Source of the DNA: Bradyrhizobium sp. B097
GTDB taxonomy: Bacteria > Pseudomonadota > Alphaproteobacteria > Rhizobiales > Xanthobacteraceae
Assembly (NCBI RefSeq): GCF_038957035.1
Contig: NZ_CP152412.1
Span: 7,126,501 to 7,190,500, forward strand
Direction: 5' to 3'
Length of the DNA stretch: 64,000 nucleotides
Shown here: piece after piece, positions 1 through 9,944 of the stretch
Numbering within the stretch: the stretch's first letter is position 1
Layout of the letters: each line of letters begins with the position of its first letter
Translations under genes and position numbers: made by a program
The notes under the pieces: generated by a model
The model's input: the letters and a program-made list of their open reading frames with translations, nothing else
What the model was told of the DNA's origin: nothing
Database searches by the model: none

Positions 1-390
1 CATTCTTTTTTATAGCGAGCCTGCGGACTGGTCGTGTTCGCATGTGTCTCGTCGGATCGCTTCTGCCTGCGGAGATTTACGCTGGCGGATTGCTCTCGTT
101 ATCGCTGTCATCCTTCTTCCGGAAGTTCTTGGTCGAAGCCCAGCCTTCAATCAGCGTGCCATCACCAAAGATGGATCGCTCGACAGCAGACGCTTGGCCT
201 TTGACTGCGCCAGAAGTGCGTCTGCCTGCCTCAAGCGGCCGGTCTTTCAGAAAGTGTAAGCGCAGCACCAAGGTCCTTCAGATTGTTTGTGCACAGCTTT
301 GGGAGCGCCGCTAGACTAGAAGAGTCATCCTCAGCAAGAGTCCTCGCAACGGACGACCATTCGGACGACATAAGACGACCGTCGTCGCCG

Positions 391-620
391 CGTATCGAGG
401 TATATGCTGGCGTTGGTCGAACGCAGTGGCCAGACGATTTGAAGGCACAGATGGTCGTGGAAAGCTTTCGGACGGACGCGATCGTAGCGGATACGGCGAA
501 TGGCACGTTCTGGTCAATTGGTGCTACCGGTCTCGGCGGATACGTCATCGTTCGTGCCGTTGGTGTCGGAATCTTCGCGACCGGCCGCTGCGGAGCCGCT
601 ACGCTTACGAGAACGTTGGA
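391..620 (+). pseudogene. IS66-family TnpA (orfA) remnant
   Basis: Translation from 391 gives RIEVYAGVGR followed by a WPDDLKAQMVVESF helix-turn-helix-like stretch, which matches the start of IS66-family TnpA proteins. After about residue 36 the similarity moves to another frame, where SGQLVLP and SSFVPLVSES correspond to the SQLFTWRR and FVPVV parts of TnpA. The gene is therefore frameshifted and non-functional. No matching tnpB or tnpC is seen next to it. The rest of 1-1095 has only short ORFs without recognisable similarity. Confidence 0.5.
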
Positions 621-1095
621 TGCGACCAAACTCATCATGCATTCCAAGCCCTACGGACCGGCTGAACGGAATATCGAACTCCATCAGATGCCGCTCAGAG
701 CGGCTCCTATAGAACGCTTGCGGGAGCATCGTCCGAAGCAGCTTCTTCGGTGGGATAGACCGGCGACCGAAGTTCGTACAGAATTTGCCGAAACTGTGCC
801 CAGAATGTTCGCTCACCGCTACCGTATCATCCCTAACGCATGATCCCCGTAAACCTGAGCCTAAGTCCACACAACTGCCAAGCGAGCCGACCATTCGACC
901 GCCCGGATCACAGGCCCAAGGTAACCGATCCAAGAGAAGTGATGCTACTTCAACAAGCTGCCAGACCATTTGAACACCAAGCAGCGATGGTTATGCATCG
1001 AGGGCCGCAATGCATGCAGGCCAGACCCATTCTTTCGCACACCTTCGGTTTCTGGTCCTACATCGGCAACATTATCAGGCTACTGCCGTCAATAG

Positions 1096-1914
1096 TCACA
1101 ATGTATTGGTAATTCGCATTCTATCTGCCTCCGATACGCGTTGAACATGCCAAGCCGAAGAGCGAAATCTTAGGCTTTCCGGCTGCCTCTTTCGGAAGGT
1201 CTCCGCGATCATCTGTAGTATGGAATTCCAAACTTCGGGGGACACTTGGCTCGGGATGTCATGTCTACCAGACCAATAGTTGACATACCGCTCCTCGCTC
1301 ATTGATACTGTTTCGGTAGTAGCGAGATAAATGCAGTGTCCCAGGCCGGGATATTGGTTCAAGAGCGCCTCGTATGTTCCCATCTGACCAATGAGTGTAG
1401 TACGCGCCCGCCGTAAAGCCGGAGCCACGTCGCGTACCCGATTTTCGATTTCGAGTTGAAACGGATCAGTCTCAAGATCCGCAAGAACGTGCACAATTGT
1501 GAAGAATCCGCCAGGTCGCAAGATCCGCATGCTTTCGCGAAGCGCTTCGCGCACGTCCGTCAGATGGAATGACAAGCTGTAGCAAACCCAATCTAGCGAA
1601 TCGTCGGGTAGGCTCGTGCACTCTCCCGACGCGATAATCCAAGATACGGCTGGATAGGTTGCGCCAAGCCTCTGCCCCACAGCAACCATTTTACTGTCGG
1701 GTTCGATTGCATAGCCTGAAAGTCCCATGTCAGCTAAGGCATAGGCGATGGCACCCGTACCCGCACCGATATCCCCGAAGACCGGACTTCCAGTTAGGTA
1801 CTTTACCCGGTCAACAAGCGTCTCAAGCAGCTGTCGTGAATAGGGTGGAAAGGCCGGATAATACTCCGCTATTTCGGAAAAGCTTCCGAAGGAAGGTCTG
1901 TTAGCGACTTTCAT
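1096..1914 (-). CDS. class I SAM-dependent methyltransferase
   Basis: A 272-residue protein with the Rossmann-type SAM-binding motif I (DIGAGTGAIA), an acidic residue ending strand 2 (YAIEPD), and the post-motif region LPDDSLDWVCYSLSFHL followed by LRPGGFF, typical of UbiE/Methyltransf_11-type enzymes. The C-terminal 100 residues are not diagnostic of a substrate. I chose the ATG at 1914 because GGAG lies six bases upstream of it. In-frame ATGs at 1935 and 1926 have no such site. It appears to be a single transcription unit between IS-rich stretches. The substrate (small molecule or lipid) is unknown. Confidence 0.75.
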   Translation of the reverse strand: MKVANRPSFGSFSEIAEYYPAFPPYSRQLLETLVDRVKYLTGSPVFGDIGAGTGAIAYALADMGLSGYAIEPDSKMVAVGQRLGATYPAVSWIIASGECTSLPDDSLDWVCYSLSFHLTDVREALRESMRILRPGGFFTIVHVLADLETDPFQLEIENRVRDVAPALRRARTTLIGQMGTYEALLNQYPGLGHCIYLATTETVSMSEERYVNYWSGRHDIPSQVSPEVWNSILQMIAETFRKRQPESLRFRSSAWHVQRVSEADRMRITNTL

Positions 1915-2182
1915 CTTTTTCTCCATCGCGTTCATGATTGTTCTGATGCTGCGGCCGCGCCAAAATCGCTTTATCCAAATTTCTGCTTGACGCCCCTGCT
2001 CTTACGCGCGGATGCACCCACGCAAGTGATCCATGGCAGGCTGCTCGAGCTCATACCATCGCCGCGACATCCCTCGAGATCAGCTTTTCGGTCTACCTAT
2101 CTCGCCCTGGCGGGCGCCCAAAGCCTGGGCGCCCCCCATCGTTTGGATTTGAAGAAGCCGCCGAATGATCTCGTTCTGGCAT

Positions 2183-2366
2183 CTATGGATGATCCGCCAG
2201 AAATTCGAAGTGAAAGGCGCGCCTTCGGCGAGGTGCTACCATGCGCAGCATAATGTTCGACCTCAACTTCCCTATCTGCTGGCGCGCGCCGATCATGCCG
2301 TACTCGTTGTTGAAATCCCCGCTGAAGGAGAGAGAGCCCAAGTTTTGTTTCATCATTGCACAGCAT
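2183..2366 (-). pseudogene. 5' fragment of an LLM-class flavin monooxygenase
   Basis: In one frame the start reads MLCNDETKLGLSLLQRG, and in the next frame the stretch ends RAFHFEFLADHP. Together these match the N-terminus of the intact LLM monooxygenase at 19053 in this window (MRRNDMKLGLFLVQAG and AAFHFVFLADCP), with HHYAQ-like residues also shifted. Only about the first 60 residues remain, and the frame changes at least once. This is a truncated, dead paralogue of the NtaA/SnaA/DszA group. Confidence 0.6.
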
Positions 2367-2399
2367 ACCATATTTCCTACTCGGAACGCCTTGCCGCTC

Positions 2400-3440
2400 G
2401 GACCGAGTTGCCGGGACATTCGTTGGCGTATTAGGCAAAGCTAGGTTTGCACCCGCAGTCTCCACCATCGCGTTAGAGTCCATTGCTTACCTCATTGAGA
2501 AGGCAGATGCCGAAGGCAGAGCTCAACGAGATTCTGGATGTCGCAAACGAGTGCACCGATCACCGCCACGACAACCAGCAGATTGCGATTTATCCCGACC
2601 TCTTTCCAAGTGACTATGAGCTAAGCCGGTCTTTATGGATGACAGGATGGATGACGGGGCCTGAGCTCTTCAACCAATACTTGACATGTCGCGGCAAGCC
2701 AGATCAATTGCCAACCTTGGTAGTTGACGCGTTGCAAGATACTACTTCTGAAAGCCGCTCCGGGGCCAGCCCCATCTTTTCAGCGACCGCAGCGCGTCTT
2801 CGGGCCACGACGCACCGGCAGCACAGATCGCCGTCCAGACTCCAATCAATTTCCGGTTCCGAAGCGCGACCTAGGCAGCGCCGGTCCTAATGCTCGACTT
2901 CGTCGCAAACGGCTGGGATAGCTCTGATCGATCGCGATACCGTCGCGGTGTCGAGACCGGCGCTTCATGGTAGGTTGCGCCAATATTCCTATCAGCGGCA
3001 GCTTTTGGATGCTGTAAAGTACGCATACGACGAAGGCCGCCAGATTGGCACATGCGCGTGAGAGCGGCGAGTTCTATGATGGCTGGTCGTTGCGTGAGGG
3101 TCAGGCGGCCTGCTGATCTGTGGGTTTGTCGGCTTTGCGCAGGAGCTTCCATTCCCATATGTGGACGGCTCCCACTTGCAAGCTTTTTTGCAGATATTTT
3201 TGATCGGATCGCTTGCTTCCATATGTGCGGCCTTTGTGTGTGGTCGCACATGACCACTGGCCAAGATGGTTTCCGCAACGCATGTTCCTAACAGGGCAAC
3301 GGCCTCGGAGGGCCAATGGGAATGACGGAGTGTCACGCGTCTTGGATCGATCGATCGCACCATCTGCTCTTCTCTTGCAAGTTCACTGCATTAGCTCAAC
3401 ACGGAAGCCATTCTGTCGCGCTCCCCGTGACGGCCAATCT
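2400..3440. other. no supportable gene (degenerate intergenic stretch)
   Basis: About 1 kb with only overlapping short ORFs. One plus-strand frame, 2507 to about 2740, reads like a real protein fragment (KAELNEILDVANECTDHRHD, then DLFPSDYELSRSLWMTGWM) but breaks down afterwards and is not recognised. Nothing else can be supported. Confidence 0.4.
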
Positions 3441-3442
3441 TT

Positions 3443-4477
3443 CTATGCTGCCTTCGGTTGCCCCTCTATTCGCCGATATGTTTCGCCGCTCACCATGAGC
3501 TTCCAGGCAACACGGGCGATCTTGTTGGCAAGCGCGACGGCAACCAGCTTGGGCTTTTTTCGTTGCAGAAGTTCGGTGAGCCATCGGGACGCATGTTTGC
3601 TCCGTCCTGCTCTGACGTGTTGAAGAAGAGCGGTTGCGCCGACCACCAATATACTTCTGAGCATTTCGTCACCAGCGCGGGTGATCACGCCAAGCCTGAC
3701 CTTCCCTGCCGTCGAATGGTCTTTGGGTGTAAGCCCTATCCAGGCGGCAAAATCGCGACCTGACTCAAACATTCGAGGATCTGGGGTCTTCATCATTAAG
3801 AGCGAGGCGCCGACCGGTCCGACACCCGGAATTTCAGCCAGGCGCCTGCTGCATTCATCGGAGCGATGCAGCGTGGTCAGTTTGTCCTCGACGGCTTTCG
3901 TTTCGGCAAGCAAATCGCGATACTCAACGCCATGCATGGCAAAAAGCTCACGGGCCAGTTCGGGCAAGGATTGATCAGCCGCTATTCGTTCCAATAACGG
4001 TTCGATCCGGCACATGCCCTTGGCCGCGACAATGCCGAACTCCATGGCAAAACCGCGTATGGCATTGGCAAGCTGTGTCCGATTGCGGATCAGCCGCTCT
4101 CGCATACCGACCAGCATTAAGGCCGCCTGCTGGTCCGCGGTCTTTACCGGCACGAAGCGCATGGTGGGTCGGCTCATCGCCTCACACAACGCTTCCGCAT
4201 CCGCCGCGTCGTTCTTGCCGCGTTTTACATAAGGCTTCGCCAGATGAGGCGCGATCAATTTCACCTCATGACCAAACGAACTTAACAGCCTAGCCCAATG
4301 ATGAGAGCCACCACAGGCCTCTAGTGCGATGATAGTCGGCGGCGCTTTCTCGAAGAATTTCACCATCTCCCTACGCGAAAGCTTCTTGCGTAAGGCTGGT
4401 TGCTCGGCTGCGTTCACGCCATGCAATTGGAAAACACTTTTTGACGTGTCCATACCAATTCGGATAATCTGTTCCAC
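3443..4477 (-). CDS. IS110-family transposase
   Basis: An intact 344-residue transposase. The N-terminal DEDD-type catalytic domain starts IGMDTSKSVFQLHGV, with ALEACGGSHHWARLL and the GKNDAADAEALCEA block. The C-terminal Transposase_20 domain contains the helix-hairpin-helix-like IPGVGPVGASLLM and the serine-containing region FAAWIGLTPKDHSTAGKVRLG typical of IS110/IS1111 elements. Such elements usually lack clear inverted repeats, and I could not define its ends. It lies immediately next to the IS66 element whose tnpC ends at 4551. Confidence 0.9.
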   Translation of the reverse strand: MEQIIRIGMDTSKSVFQLHGVNAAEQPALRKKLSRREMVKFFEKAPPTIIALEACGGSHHWARLLSSFGHEVKLIAPHLAKPYVKRGKNDAADAEALCEAMSRPTMRFVPVKTADQQAALMLVGMRERLIRNRTQLANAIRGFAMEFGIVAAKGMCRIEPLLERIAADQSLPELARELFAMHGVEYRDLLAETKAVEDKLTTLHRSDECSRRLAEIPGVGPVGASLLMMKTPDPRMFESGRDFAAWIGLTPKDHSTAGKVRLGVITRAGDEMLRSILVVGATALLQHVRAGRSKHASRWLTELLQRKKPKLVAVALANKIARVAWKLMVSGETYRRIEGQPKAA

Positions 4478-4550
4478 GGGCGGTCTCCCTCGATTGAGCT
4501 TTCAACGAACTCACTCTGGCACATTGCGATGCCGTTGGGAGCCGTCCACC

Positions 4551-6164
4551 TCAACAGGGCAGCAGTTCGCGCAGACGCGAAGTGGGAAGATCGGCGATCC
4601 GGGCGAGGACGTCGGCGAGCCAGGCTTTGGGATCGACGTTGTTGAGGCGGCAGGTCGTGATCATCGTCAGCATGATGGCAGCGCGGTCGGCGCCGCGCAG
4701 ACTGCCGGCGAAGGTCCAGTTGCGCCTGCCCAACGCGATGCCGCGCAACGCTCTTTCAGCGGCATTATTGCTGAGGCAGATCCTGCCATCATCGAGGAAG
4801 CGGGAGAAGTCGTCCCAGCGCCTGAGCATGTAATTCATGGGCTTCAGGACCTCGGAGGAGCGCGACAGGGCTTCTCGCTCGCGGAGCAGCCAGTCGTGCA
4901 AGTCATCGAGAAGCGGCTTGCTCCTCTCCTGGCGTACGGCACGCCGCTCGTCGGCATTGCGGCCGTTGATGGCGCGCTCGATCTCGAACAGAGCGTCAAG
5001 ACGCCTGACCGCCTCCAGCGCGATCGGGGAGACCGGTTTGCCCTTGCGGCCTTCCCTGGCCGTTTTCTCGATGTCGGCCAGCTCGAAGAATCCCCGCCGC
5101 GCATGGGCCAGGCAAAATGCGGGCGTGATCGGCATCGCTTTTCTTTTCGGATCGAACAACGGCTCGAAGCCGCTATAGCAATCCGCCTGCAGGATACCGG
5201 CGAAGGCGGCCAGATGCTTCTGGGGATGTTCGCCCCGTCGGTCGCTCGAGGCGTAATAGACCGCCGCCGGCGGCGCAGGCCCGGCGAACGGCTGGTCATC
5301 CCGCACATACGTCCAGATCCGCCCAGTCGTGCACTTGCCCTTCGCCAGGATGCGGATGGTGGTGTCGTCGCCATGTAGGCGCTCGGCCGCGAGCACATGG
5401 TGCTCGATCAGCTGGAACAGCGGCATAACGGCGAAGGTTCCGTGGCCGACCTGGTCGGCCAGCGTCGACAGCGGCAGATCGATCCTCTCGGCCTTAAAGC
5501 GCACGCTCTGACGGTTGAGCGGGATATGCATGCCGAACTTGTCGAACAGGATTGTCGCCAGCAGTTGCGGACCGATGAAGCCACGCGGTGTGGCATGGAA
5601 CGGCGCGGGCGGCTGGCTGATCTTCTCACAATCGCGGCAGGTGAACTTTTCCCGCACCGTCTCGATCAGCTTGAACCGGCGCGGGATCTCCTCCAACGTC
5701 TCGGTCACATCCTCGCCCAGCTTCGCCAGGCGCGATCCGCCGCAGCAGGCGCAGCTCGTTGGCGCCTCAATGACGACCCGCTCGCGTTCGATGTCGTCCG
5801 GCCAAGGCTTGCGCACCGGCCGCTTGCGCGGGAAGGCCCGAACGTTCTGTACCTTTGCAGCCGCGGCACGCGCGGCGAGCTCATCCTCACTCGCCATGGT
5901 GATGAGTTCTTCGAGCTCCAATTCCAATTGCTCGATCAGCCGCGCCGTGCGCTCGGACCGCGGCCCGTACAGTTCGCGTTTGAGCTTCTCGATCCGCAGT
6001 TCGAGATGTGCGATCAACGCTTCGTTGTCCGACAGCTCCGCCCGCGCGCTGGCGGCATCCGCGACTGCGATATCGCGCTCAACTTGCAACGCCTTGCGCT
6101 CGGCCAGCAGCGCCATGTAGGCGCTCGCAAGATCCGCAGGAAGATCGTCTGGCTTCGAGCTCAT
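4551..6164 (-). CDS. tnpC: IS66-family transposase TnpC
   Basis: A 537-residue transposase. A coiled-coil N-terminus (residues about 20-90) precedes the zinc-finger-like segment with CACCGG and CRDC pairs, followed by the DDE domain (HGDDTTIRI; YSGFEPLFDP, AHARRGFFEL) and the C-terminal CLSNNAAERALRGIALGRRNW block and DUF4372-like tail. All motifs expected of IS66 TnpC are present and the length is normal, so the gene is probably functional. Confidence 0.92.
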   Translation of the reverse strand: MSSKPDDLPADLASAYMALLAERKALQVERDIAVADAASARAELSDNEALIAHLELRIEKLKRELYGPRSERTARLIEQLELELEELITMASEDELAARAAAAKVQNVRAFPRKRPVRKPWPDDIERERVVIEAPTSCACCGGSRLAKLGEDVTETLEEIPRRFKLIETVREKFTCRDCEKISQPPAPFHATPRGFIGPQLLATILFDKFGMHIPLNRQSVRFKAERIDLPLSTLADQVGHGTFAVMPLFQLIEHHVLAAERLHGDDTTIRILAKGKCTTGRIWTYVRDDQPFAGPAPPAAVYYASSDRRGEHPQKHLAAFAGILQADCYSGFEPLFDPKRKAMPITPAFCLAHARRGFFELADIEKTAREGRKGKPVSPIALEAVRRLDALFEIERAINGRNADERRAVRQERSKPLLDDLHDWLLREREALSRSSEVLKPMNYMLRRWDDFSRFLDDGRICLSNNAAERALRGIALGRRNWTFAGSLRGADRAAIMLTMITTCRLNNVDPKAWLADVLARIADLPTSRLRELLPC

Positions 6165-6209
6165 GAAGCCATTGAATCAGATCGAGCAGCAGATTCAAAC
6201 CCAAAACGG

Positions 6210-6557
6210 TTATCCGACCCGCGTCGGACGCTGGGTTTCTTGCGGGGTGCGCCAATCGATTCCGGACAACAGATAACTCAACTGCGCCGGCGAGATCGTT
6301 ACCGTTTCACCGCCAACCGATGGCCAGATGAACCTTCCTCGCTCGAGTCTTTTGGTAAAAAGGCATGCTCCTTGGCCGTCGTGCCAGATCAGCTTCACAA
6401 GATCGCTGCGGCGACCGCGGAAGACAAACAAATGACCGCTGAGCGGGTCTTTGTGCAGCACCTCCTGCACTTGGAGCGCCAACGACGGAAAGCCTCGGCG
6501 CATGTCTGTGTAGCCTGTCGCGAGCCACACTCGCGCGCCCGTCGGAACCGGGATCAT
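6210..6557 (-). CDS. tnpB: IS66-family accessory protein TnpB
   Basis: A 115-residue protein with the family signature: [22 protein letters not shown] at the start, then [40 protein letters not shown] and the C-terminal [12 protein letters not shown]. The role of TnpB in IS66 transposition is known to be required but is not understood in detail. It overlaps the end of tnpA by four bases, which suggests translational coupling. Confidence 0.92.
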   Translation of the reverse strand: MIPVPTGARVWLATGYTDMRRGFPSLALQVQEVLHKDPLSGHLFVFRGRRSDLVKLIWHDGQGACLFTKRLERGRFIWPSVGGETVTISPAQLSYLLSGIDWRTPQETQRPTRVG

Positions 6558-6952
6558 CGGCGGACCAAAGCATCGAGAACGCGACGTAGCGCATCTCCAT
6601 CAACGTCGCCATCGACCCGGATGCGGTGCCCGCTACCAAGATCAATCTCGATGATGCCCTGGCTCTTGCGTCGACGCGCCGTTGGCGTCAACGGCGCTTC
6701 GGCCACCTCCCGCGGTAGCGCAGACGGCCCAATCTCGACCGGAACAAACGGCGCTATGCTCGCTTCGCCGTGCCTGCAAAGCTCCTTACGCCACCTGAAC
6801 AGCTGGCTCACATGAAGCCCGGCCACGCGAGCCACCTCGGAAACATTGGCGCCGGGCTCGAGCGACGCTGCGACGAGCCGTTCCTTCTCATCCTGCGACC
6901 ACCGGCGCCGCCGCTCGACCGTTGTGATCACCTCCGCCCTCGAAATCATCAT
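6554..6952 (-). CDS. tnpA: IS66-family accessory protein TnpA
   Basis: A 132-residue protein carrying the IS66 OrfA helix-turn-helix region ([45 protein letters not shown]). The longest ORF runs to 7003, but the ATG at 6952 is preceded by AGGAGAAGCGCT, so the ribosome binding site fixes the start there. FVPVEIG and the C-terminal [22 protein letters not shown] match the C-terminal segment of the family. Confidence 0.9.
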   Translation of the reverse strand: MMISRAEVITTVERRRRWSQDEKERLVAASLEPGANVSEVARVAGLHVSQLFRWRKELCRHGEASIAPFVPVEIGPSALPREVAEAPLTPTARRRKSQGIIEIDLGSGHRIRVDGDVDGDALRRVLDALVRR

Positions 6953-7253
6953 AGCGCTTCTCCTAGGATTACCCCTAGGACCTGCAGCGCTCGCGCCCAT
7001 CAAACAAGGCGGCCCTTAGCGGAGGAATACGATACAGGCGCGTTTTCCGCCGACACTTCTGGTTCATTAACTCGACTTCCAGGGCTTGCTTGCCGACCAG
7101 CCCCGTCGGCGGCTGAAACCAGCGGGGCTTCCTTCGCATCTGAATCGACTGAAAACGCCTTTGCCACGCCGGACTATCCCATATTGGGTACAGTCACGAG
7201 ATTACAACCCAGGACTGGAGGCACAAGACGTAACAATAGTTCGACGAGAGAAC

Positions 7254-8420
7254 TCAAACCTCAAAGAGCTCGCGCGGCAATTTCGTGAACGGCTCACCGC
7301 CAACATCGGTAACACGAAACGTTTCGCTGATCACATAGCCGACATCTTCATCGATCCAATTTCCAAGCATCAGGTGAAACGTCATGTTTGGCTTCAGGAT
7401 GGTAATGTCGCCTTCTTTCAGGCTAGCCGTTGGCTCTGTCCAATCGATCCCCACGGCATAACCGCACCGCGACTCTTTCTCAAAGCCGCATTTTTTTAGA
7501 GTGGAGTTAAATGCAGCTGCGACGTCGCTACAAGTCCGACCAGTCGTGGCGGCGGCAAGCGCGGCTTCCAAACCGGCGACTTCTCCCTCATGGAGCCGAG
7601 TAATTTGATCGGACGGGCTGCCAATCGACATTGTGCGCATTAGAGGGGACGTATACCCGTGGCGAACACCGCTGAATTCGAGGTTGATCTGTGAACCTAA
7701 CTGGAAGACGTCCTCGGTCCAGCGAATGTGGCACGTAGACGTGCGCGGCGTAGAACACAGAAAGAAACTCGCGACATCGGTGCCGGGCTTACCATCAGCA
7801 CCGCGCACAAGCGTCCCAATAATCTCCGCTGCTAGGTCAGCTTCACGCATGCCTGGCCGAATAACTTCCCTCGCTCTGAGCATGCCGGCGTCGGAAATGG
7901 CGGCCGCCTCACGCATGAGCCCAATTTCCAGATCCGATTTTACGCCTCGAATCCAAGCGACGACATGCGTGAAATCGACAATCTTCGCTTTCATCGATCG
8001 ATACTTGAATTTCTCGACCGTCGACGCTGGCAACAACTTTGCTTCAAGTCCGATCCCCCGGGTCCGCCCCTTGTCCAAAATGAAGTCGATTATCGCGTCA
8101 TATCCGTCCCGGTTGGGATTGGCGATGAGCGTCTCTGGGTAGCCAATCACATGACTGCGATTGATAAACATCTGGTGGATAGCTGCTGGGCCGTCCATAC
8201 GGCGTGTAATAAACGTCGGCTCTTCATCGTCTAAGGACACGACCAAACCTTGAGGCACGTACCCAGACTTTGACGTATATCCTGAAAGGTATGTAATGTT
8301 GGCTGGAGCCGTTACCACGAGCACTTCAATCTCACGTCGCGCCATCTCTGACTTAACGGTATTCAATCTTCGTAGATACTCAGTGCGGGGAAACGCCTGC
8401 GGACCTTTTGGCATTGTCAC
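7254..8420 (-). CDS. M24-fold hydrolase, ectoine hydrolase (EutD/DoeA)-like
   Basis: A 388-residue creatinase/M24-fold protein. The creatinase N-domain is followed by a pita-bread domain in which the usual metal ligands (D, D, H, E, E) are mostly replaced: NLEF and SPLMRT stand where the two aspartates would be, GYAVG replaces GHG, and FHLML replaces the EP motif. The C-terminal pattern RCGYAVGIDW, TEPTASLKEGDITILKPNMTFH and YVISETFRVTD resembles EutD/DoeA, which opens the ectoine ring to N-acetyl-diaminobutyrate. The GTG at 8420 has GGAG seven bases upstream. No deacylase partner is adjacent. Substrate assignment is by resemblance only. Confidence 0.65.
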   Translation of the reverse strand: MTMPKGPQAFPRTEYLRRLNTVKSEMARREIEVLVVTAPANITYLSGYTSKSGYVPQGLVVSLDDEEPTFITRRMDGPAAIHQMFINRSHVIGYPETLIANPNRDGYDAIIDFILDKGRTRGIGLEAKLLPASTVEKFKYRSMKAKIVDFTHVVAWIRGVKSDLEIGLMREAAAISDAGMLRAREVIRPGMREADLAAEIIGTLVRGADGKPGTDVASFFLCSTPRTSTCHIRWTEDVFQLGSQINLEFSGVRHGYTSPLMRTMSIGSPSDQITRLHEGEVAGLEAALAAATTGRTCSDVAAAFNSTLKKCGFEKESRCGYAVGIDWTEPTASLKEGDITILKPNMTFHLMLGNWIDEDVGYVISETFRVTDVGGEPFTKLPRELFEV

Positions 8421-8884
8421 GCTTTAACTCCTTCCATGAAGTATCAGGCTTGTTGTGTTTAGCCTGGCTGCTAGCGATGGCGCCATGATGACTATCGCAT
8501 GATGGTCGACAGCATCTCTTGCGAAACCACGGTTTGGACATCGTGATAAACGCCACCGGCACCACGATTGCATCAGCGCGATGCAGCAGGCACCTTGAGC
8601 GATGATCCCACGAGTTTGGCGTGAATTGATCGGCTGACTGTCACTGCGGCTCCCGCTAACGCCGTATGGCGTGATACAGTTCAAACATAACGTTCTGTTC
8701 GGCGTCGAGCACTTTCAATTGTCATCTCGTCGCCAACAAAGCGGTGATCCGATTAGTAGGCCGAAATCGGCGAATTACTTCGACGTACGGGATCGTCGCG
8801 CAGTAATACTCCAACGCTTAGCCCAACGCACCATATGCACGGAAGCGTCTTGCGCGCATCAGCTTGCGACGGCGGGTAAGCAAC

Positions 8885-9100
8885 GATCGGATCATCACTT
8901 AAGGGGCGATAGATTCCAGTGTCATATAGCGGGAGCGCTGCCGCCATTCATCGTCTGCTCGAGCAGGATCGCACCGATTAAGCGGACGATCACATCTTCA
9001 TAAGGGAACATGCCGATGACTTTGGTCCGCCGCTCAATCTCGCCCATGAGCGCGCGAGGGTTCATCATCTCGAATGCCGTAGGTGGTTTCTCGAATCATG
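8885..9100 (-). pseudogene. C-terminal remnant of an IS256-family transposase
   Basis: The minus strand encodes NPRALMGEIERRTKVIGMFP, then VIVRLIGAILLEQ, and after a frameshift DEWRQRSRYMTLESIAPLSDD. This is the C-terminal end of Mutator/IS256 transposases (typically GEIKRRTDVVGIFPNE, LIGAILLEQNDEW, RYMTLE). The N-terminal three quarters are missing. The flanks 8424-8884 and 9101-9940 contain no gene I can support. Confidence 0.65.
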
Positions 9101-9944
9101 TTGGTGTCAGCATACAACCCTACCTGCGAACCGCCGGCGACCACCGTTAAGCCGTCCACCGCTAACGCGCTGTTTGAGGGCGCACGTGGAGACGGCTTTG
9201 CTCTACCGAGTTACCCCATAAGGGGGGAGCACAGCCATCCCAAGTCCGCAACTTTCGGCCGAGGTTGTCAAATTACGCCTGAGCTCGAATAAGTCTTGAC
9301 GATCGCACAGCCGCGGCTATTCCGCATTCAGCGGAACACCGGAAATTGGCTCAGAAAATACTTCTCGGATACACTCTGGAACACCTTGTCGCCATCGTTC
9401 TCACTGATCTGGCAAAGTTCCTGTCGCGCAGAATAACCGCCCGACCTGCGCCGGCCTTCATCGCCGCGGTCCCCCCTTTTTAACATAGATTCCCCCTCTG
9501 ATCCATCAAGTTTCCTATCAATGGCGTTCACGACGCCACTCCCCCCATGAAACAGTTGAGTCGTATTCGTCCAGCACGGTTCGGCGGCTGTGATCAGCTA
9601 TTTAGGTGGGCAGCATACCGTCGCGACCTGTAGCTATATTCTGGCCAAGAGATTTCATAGCGTCAGCTGATCGTAGTGGACAGAGATTGCGCGCTTTTCC
9701 GCCGGCTGTTTGACAATGCCGTATCGCGAACTTTACCAGTTCGAGCTTCCCCCAGCTCGGCCCAGCGAGAAACCGTCCATTGCTCGCGGACCTCCGGCCT
9801 GTCTTGCTCGCACTGATCACGGCTCGCCGCTCGATTGTCCTAAAAAGACCTCAGCCTCGGGCGCATTTGCTGGAGCGGGTTGAGTTTGAATCTTCTGGCT
9901 GGGAAGTTCTGCATTTGCAGACGTATTCTTAGGGTGTGAGGGCC

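Larger units (their letters stand above)
4551..6952 (-). mobile_element. IS66-family insertion sequence (coding core)
   Basis: A complete three-gene IS66 set in the order tnpA (6952), tnpB (6557), tnpC (6164), all on the minus strand and apparently intact. tnpA and tnpB overlap by four bases, as is usual in the family. The outer ends must lie beyond this core, roughly 4515-4550 and 7000-7040. An imperfect inverted match between the two sides (CCGTTGGGAGCCGTCC near 4530 and the complement of a stretch near 7010-7025) may be the terminal repeats, but no target duplication could be fixed. Confidence 0.85.

Noticed and set aside
1936..1975. A sigma-54-like sequence (TGGCGCG-N4-CAGCA) on the minus strand upstream of the methyltransferase gene.
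   Set aside because: GG and GC are correctly spaced, but the TT of the -12 element is missing and no NifA-type TGT-N10-ACA site was found upstream. Not strong enough for a feature.
4329..6815. Long plus-strand ORFs of 349 and 472 codons.
   Set aside because: They are antisense shadows of the IS110 and IS66 transposase genes and have no domain of their own.
7095..7135. A hairpin with AGCCCCG/CGGGGCT arms.
   Set aside because: The stem is short, the loop long, and no T-run follows on either strand, so it is not a convincing terminator.
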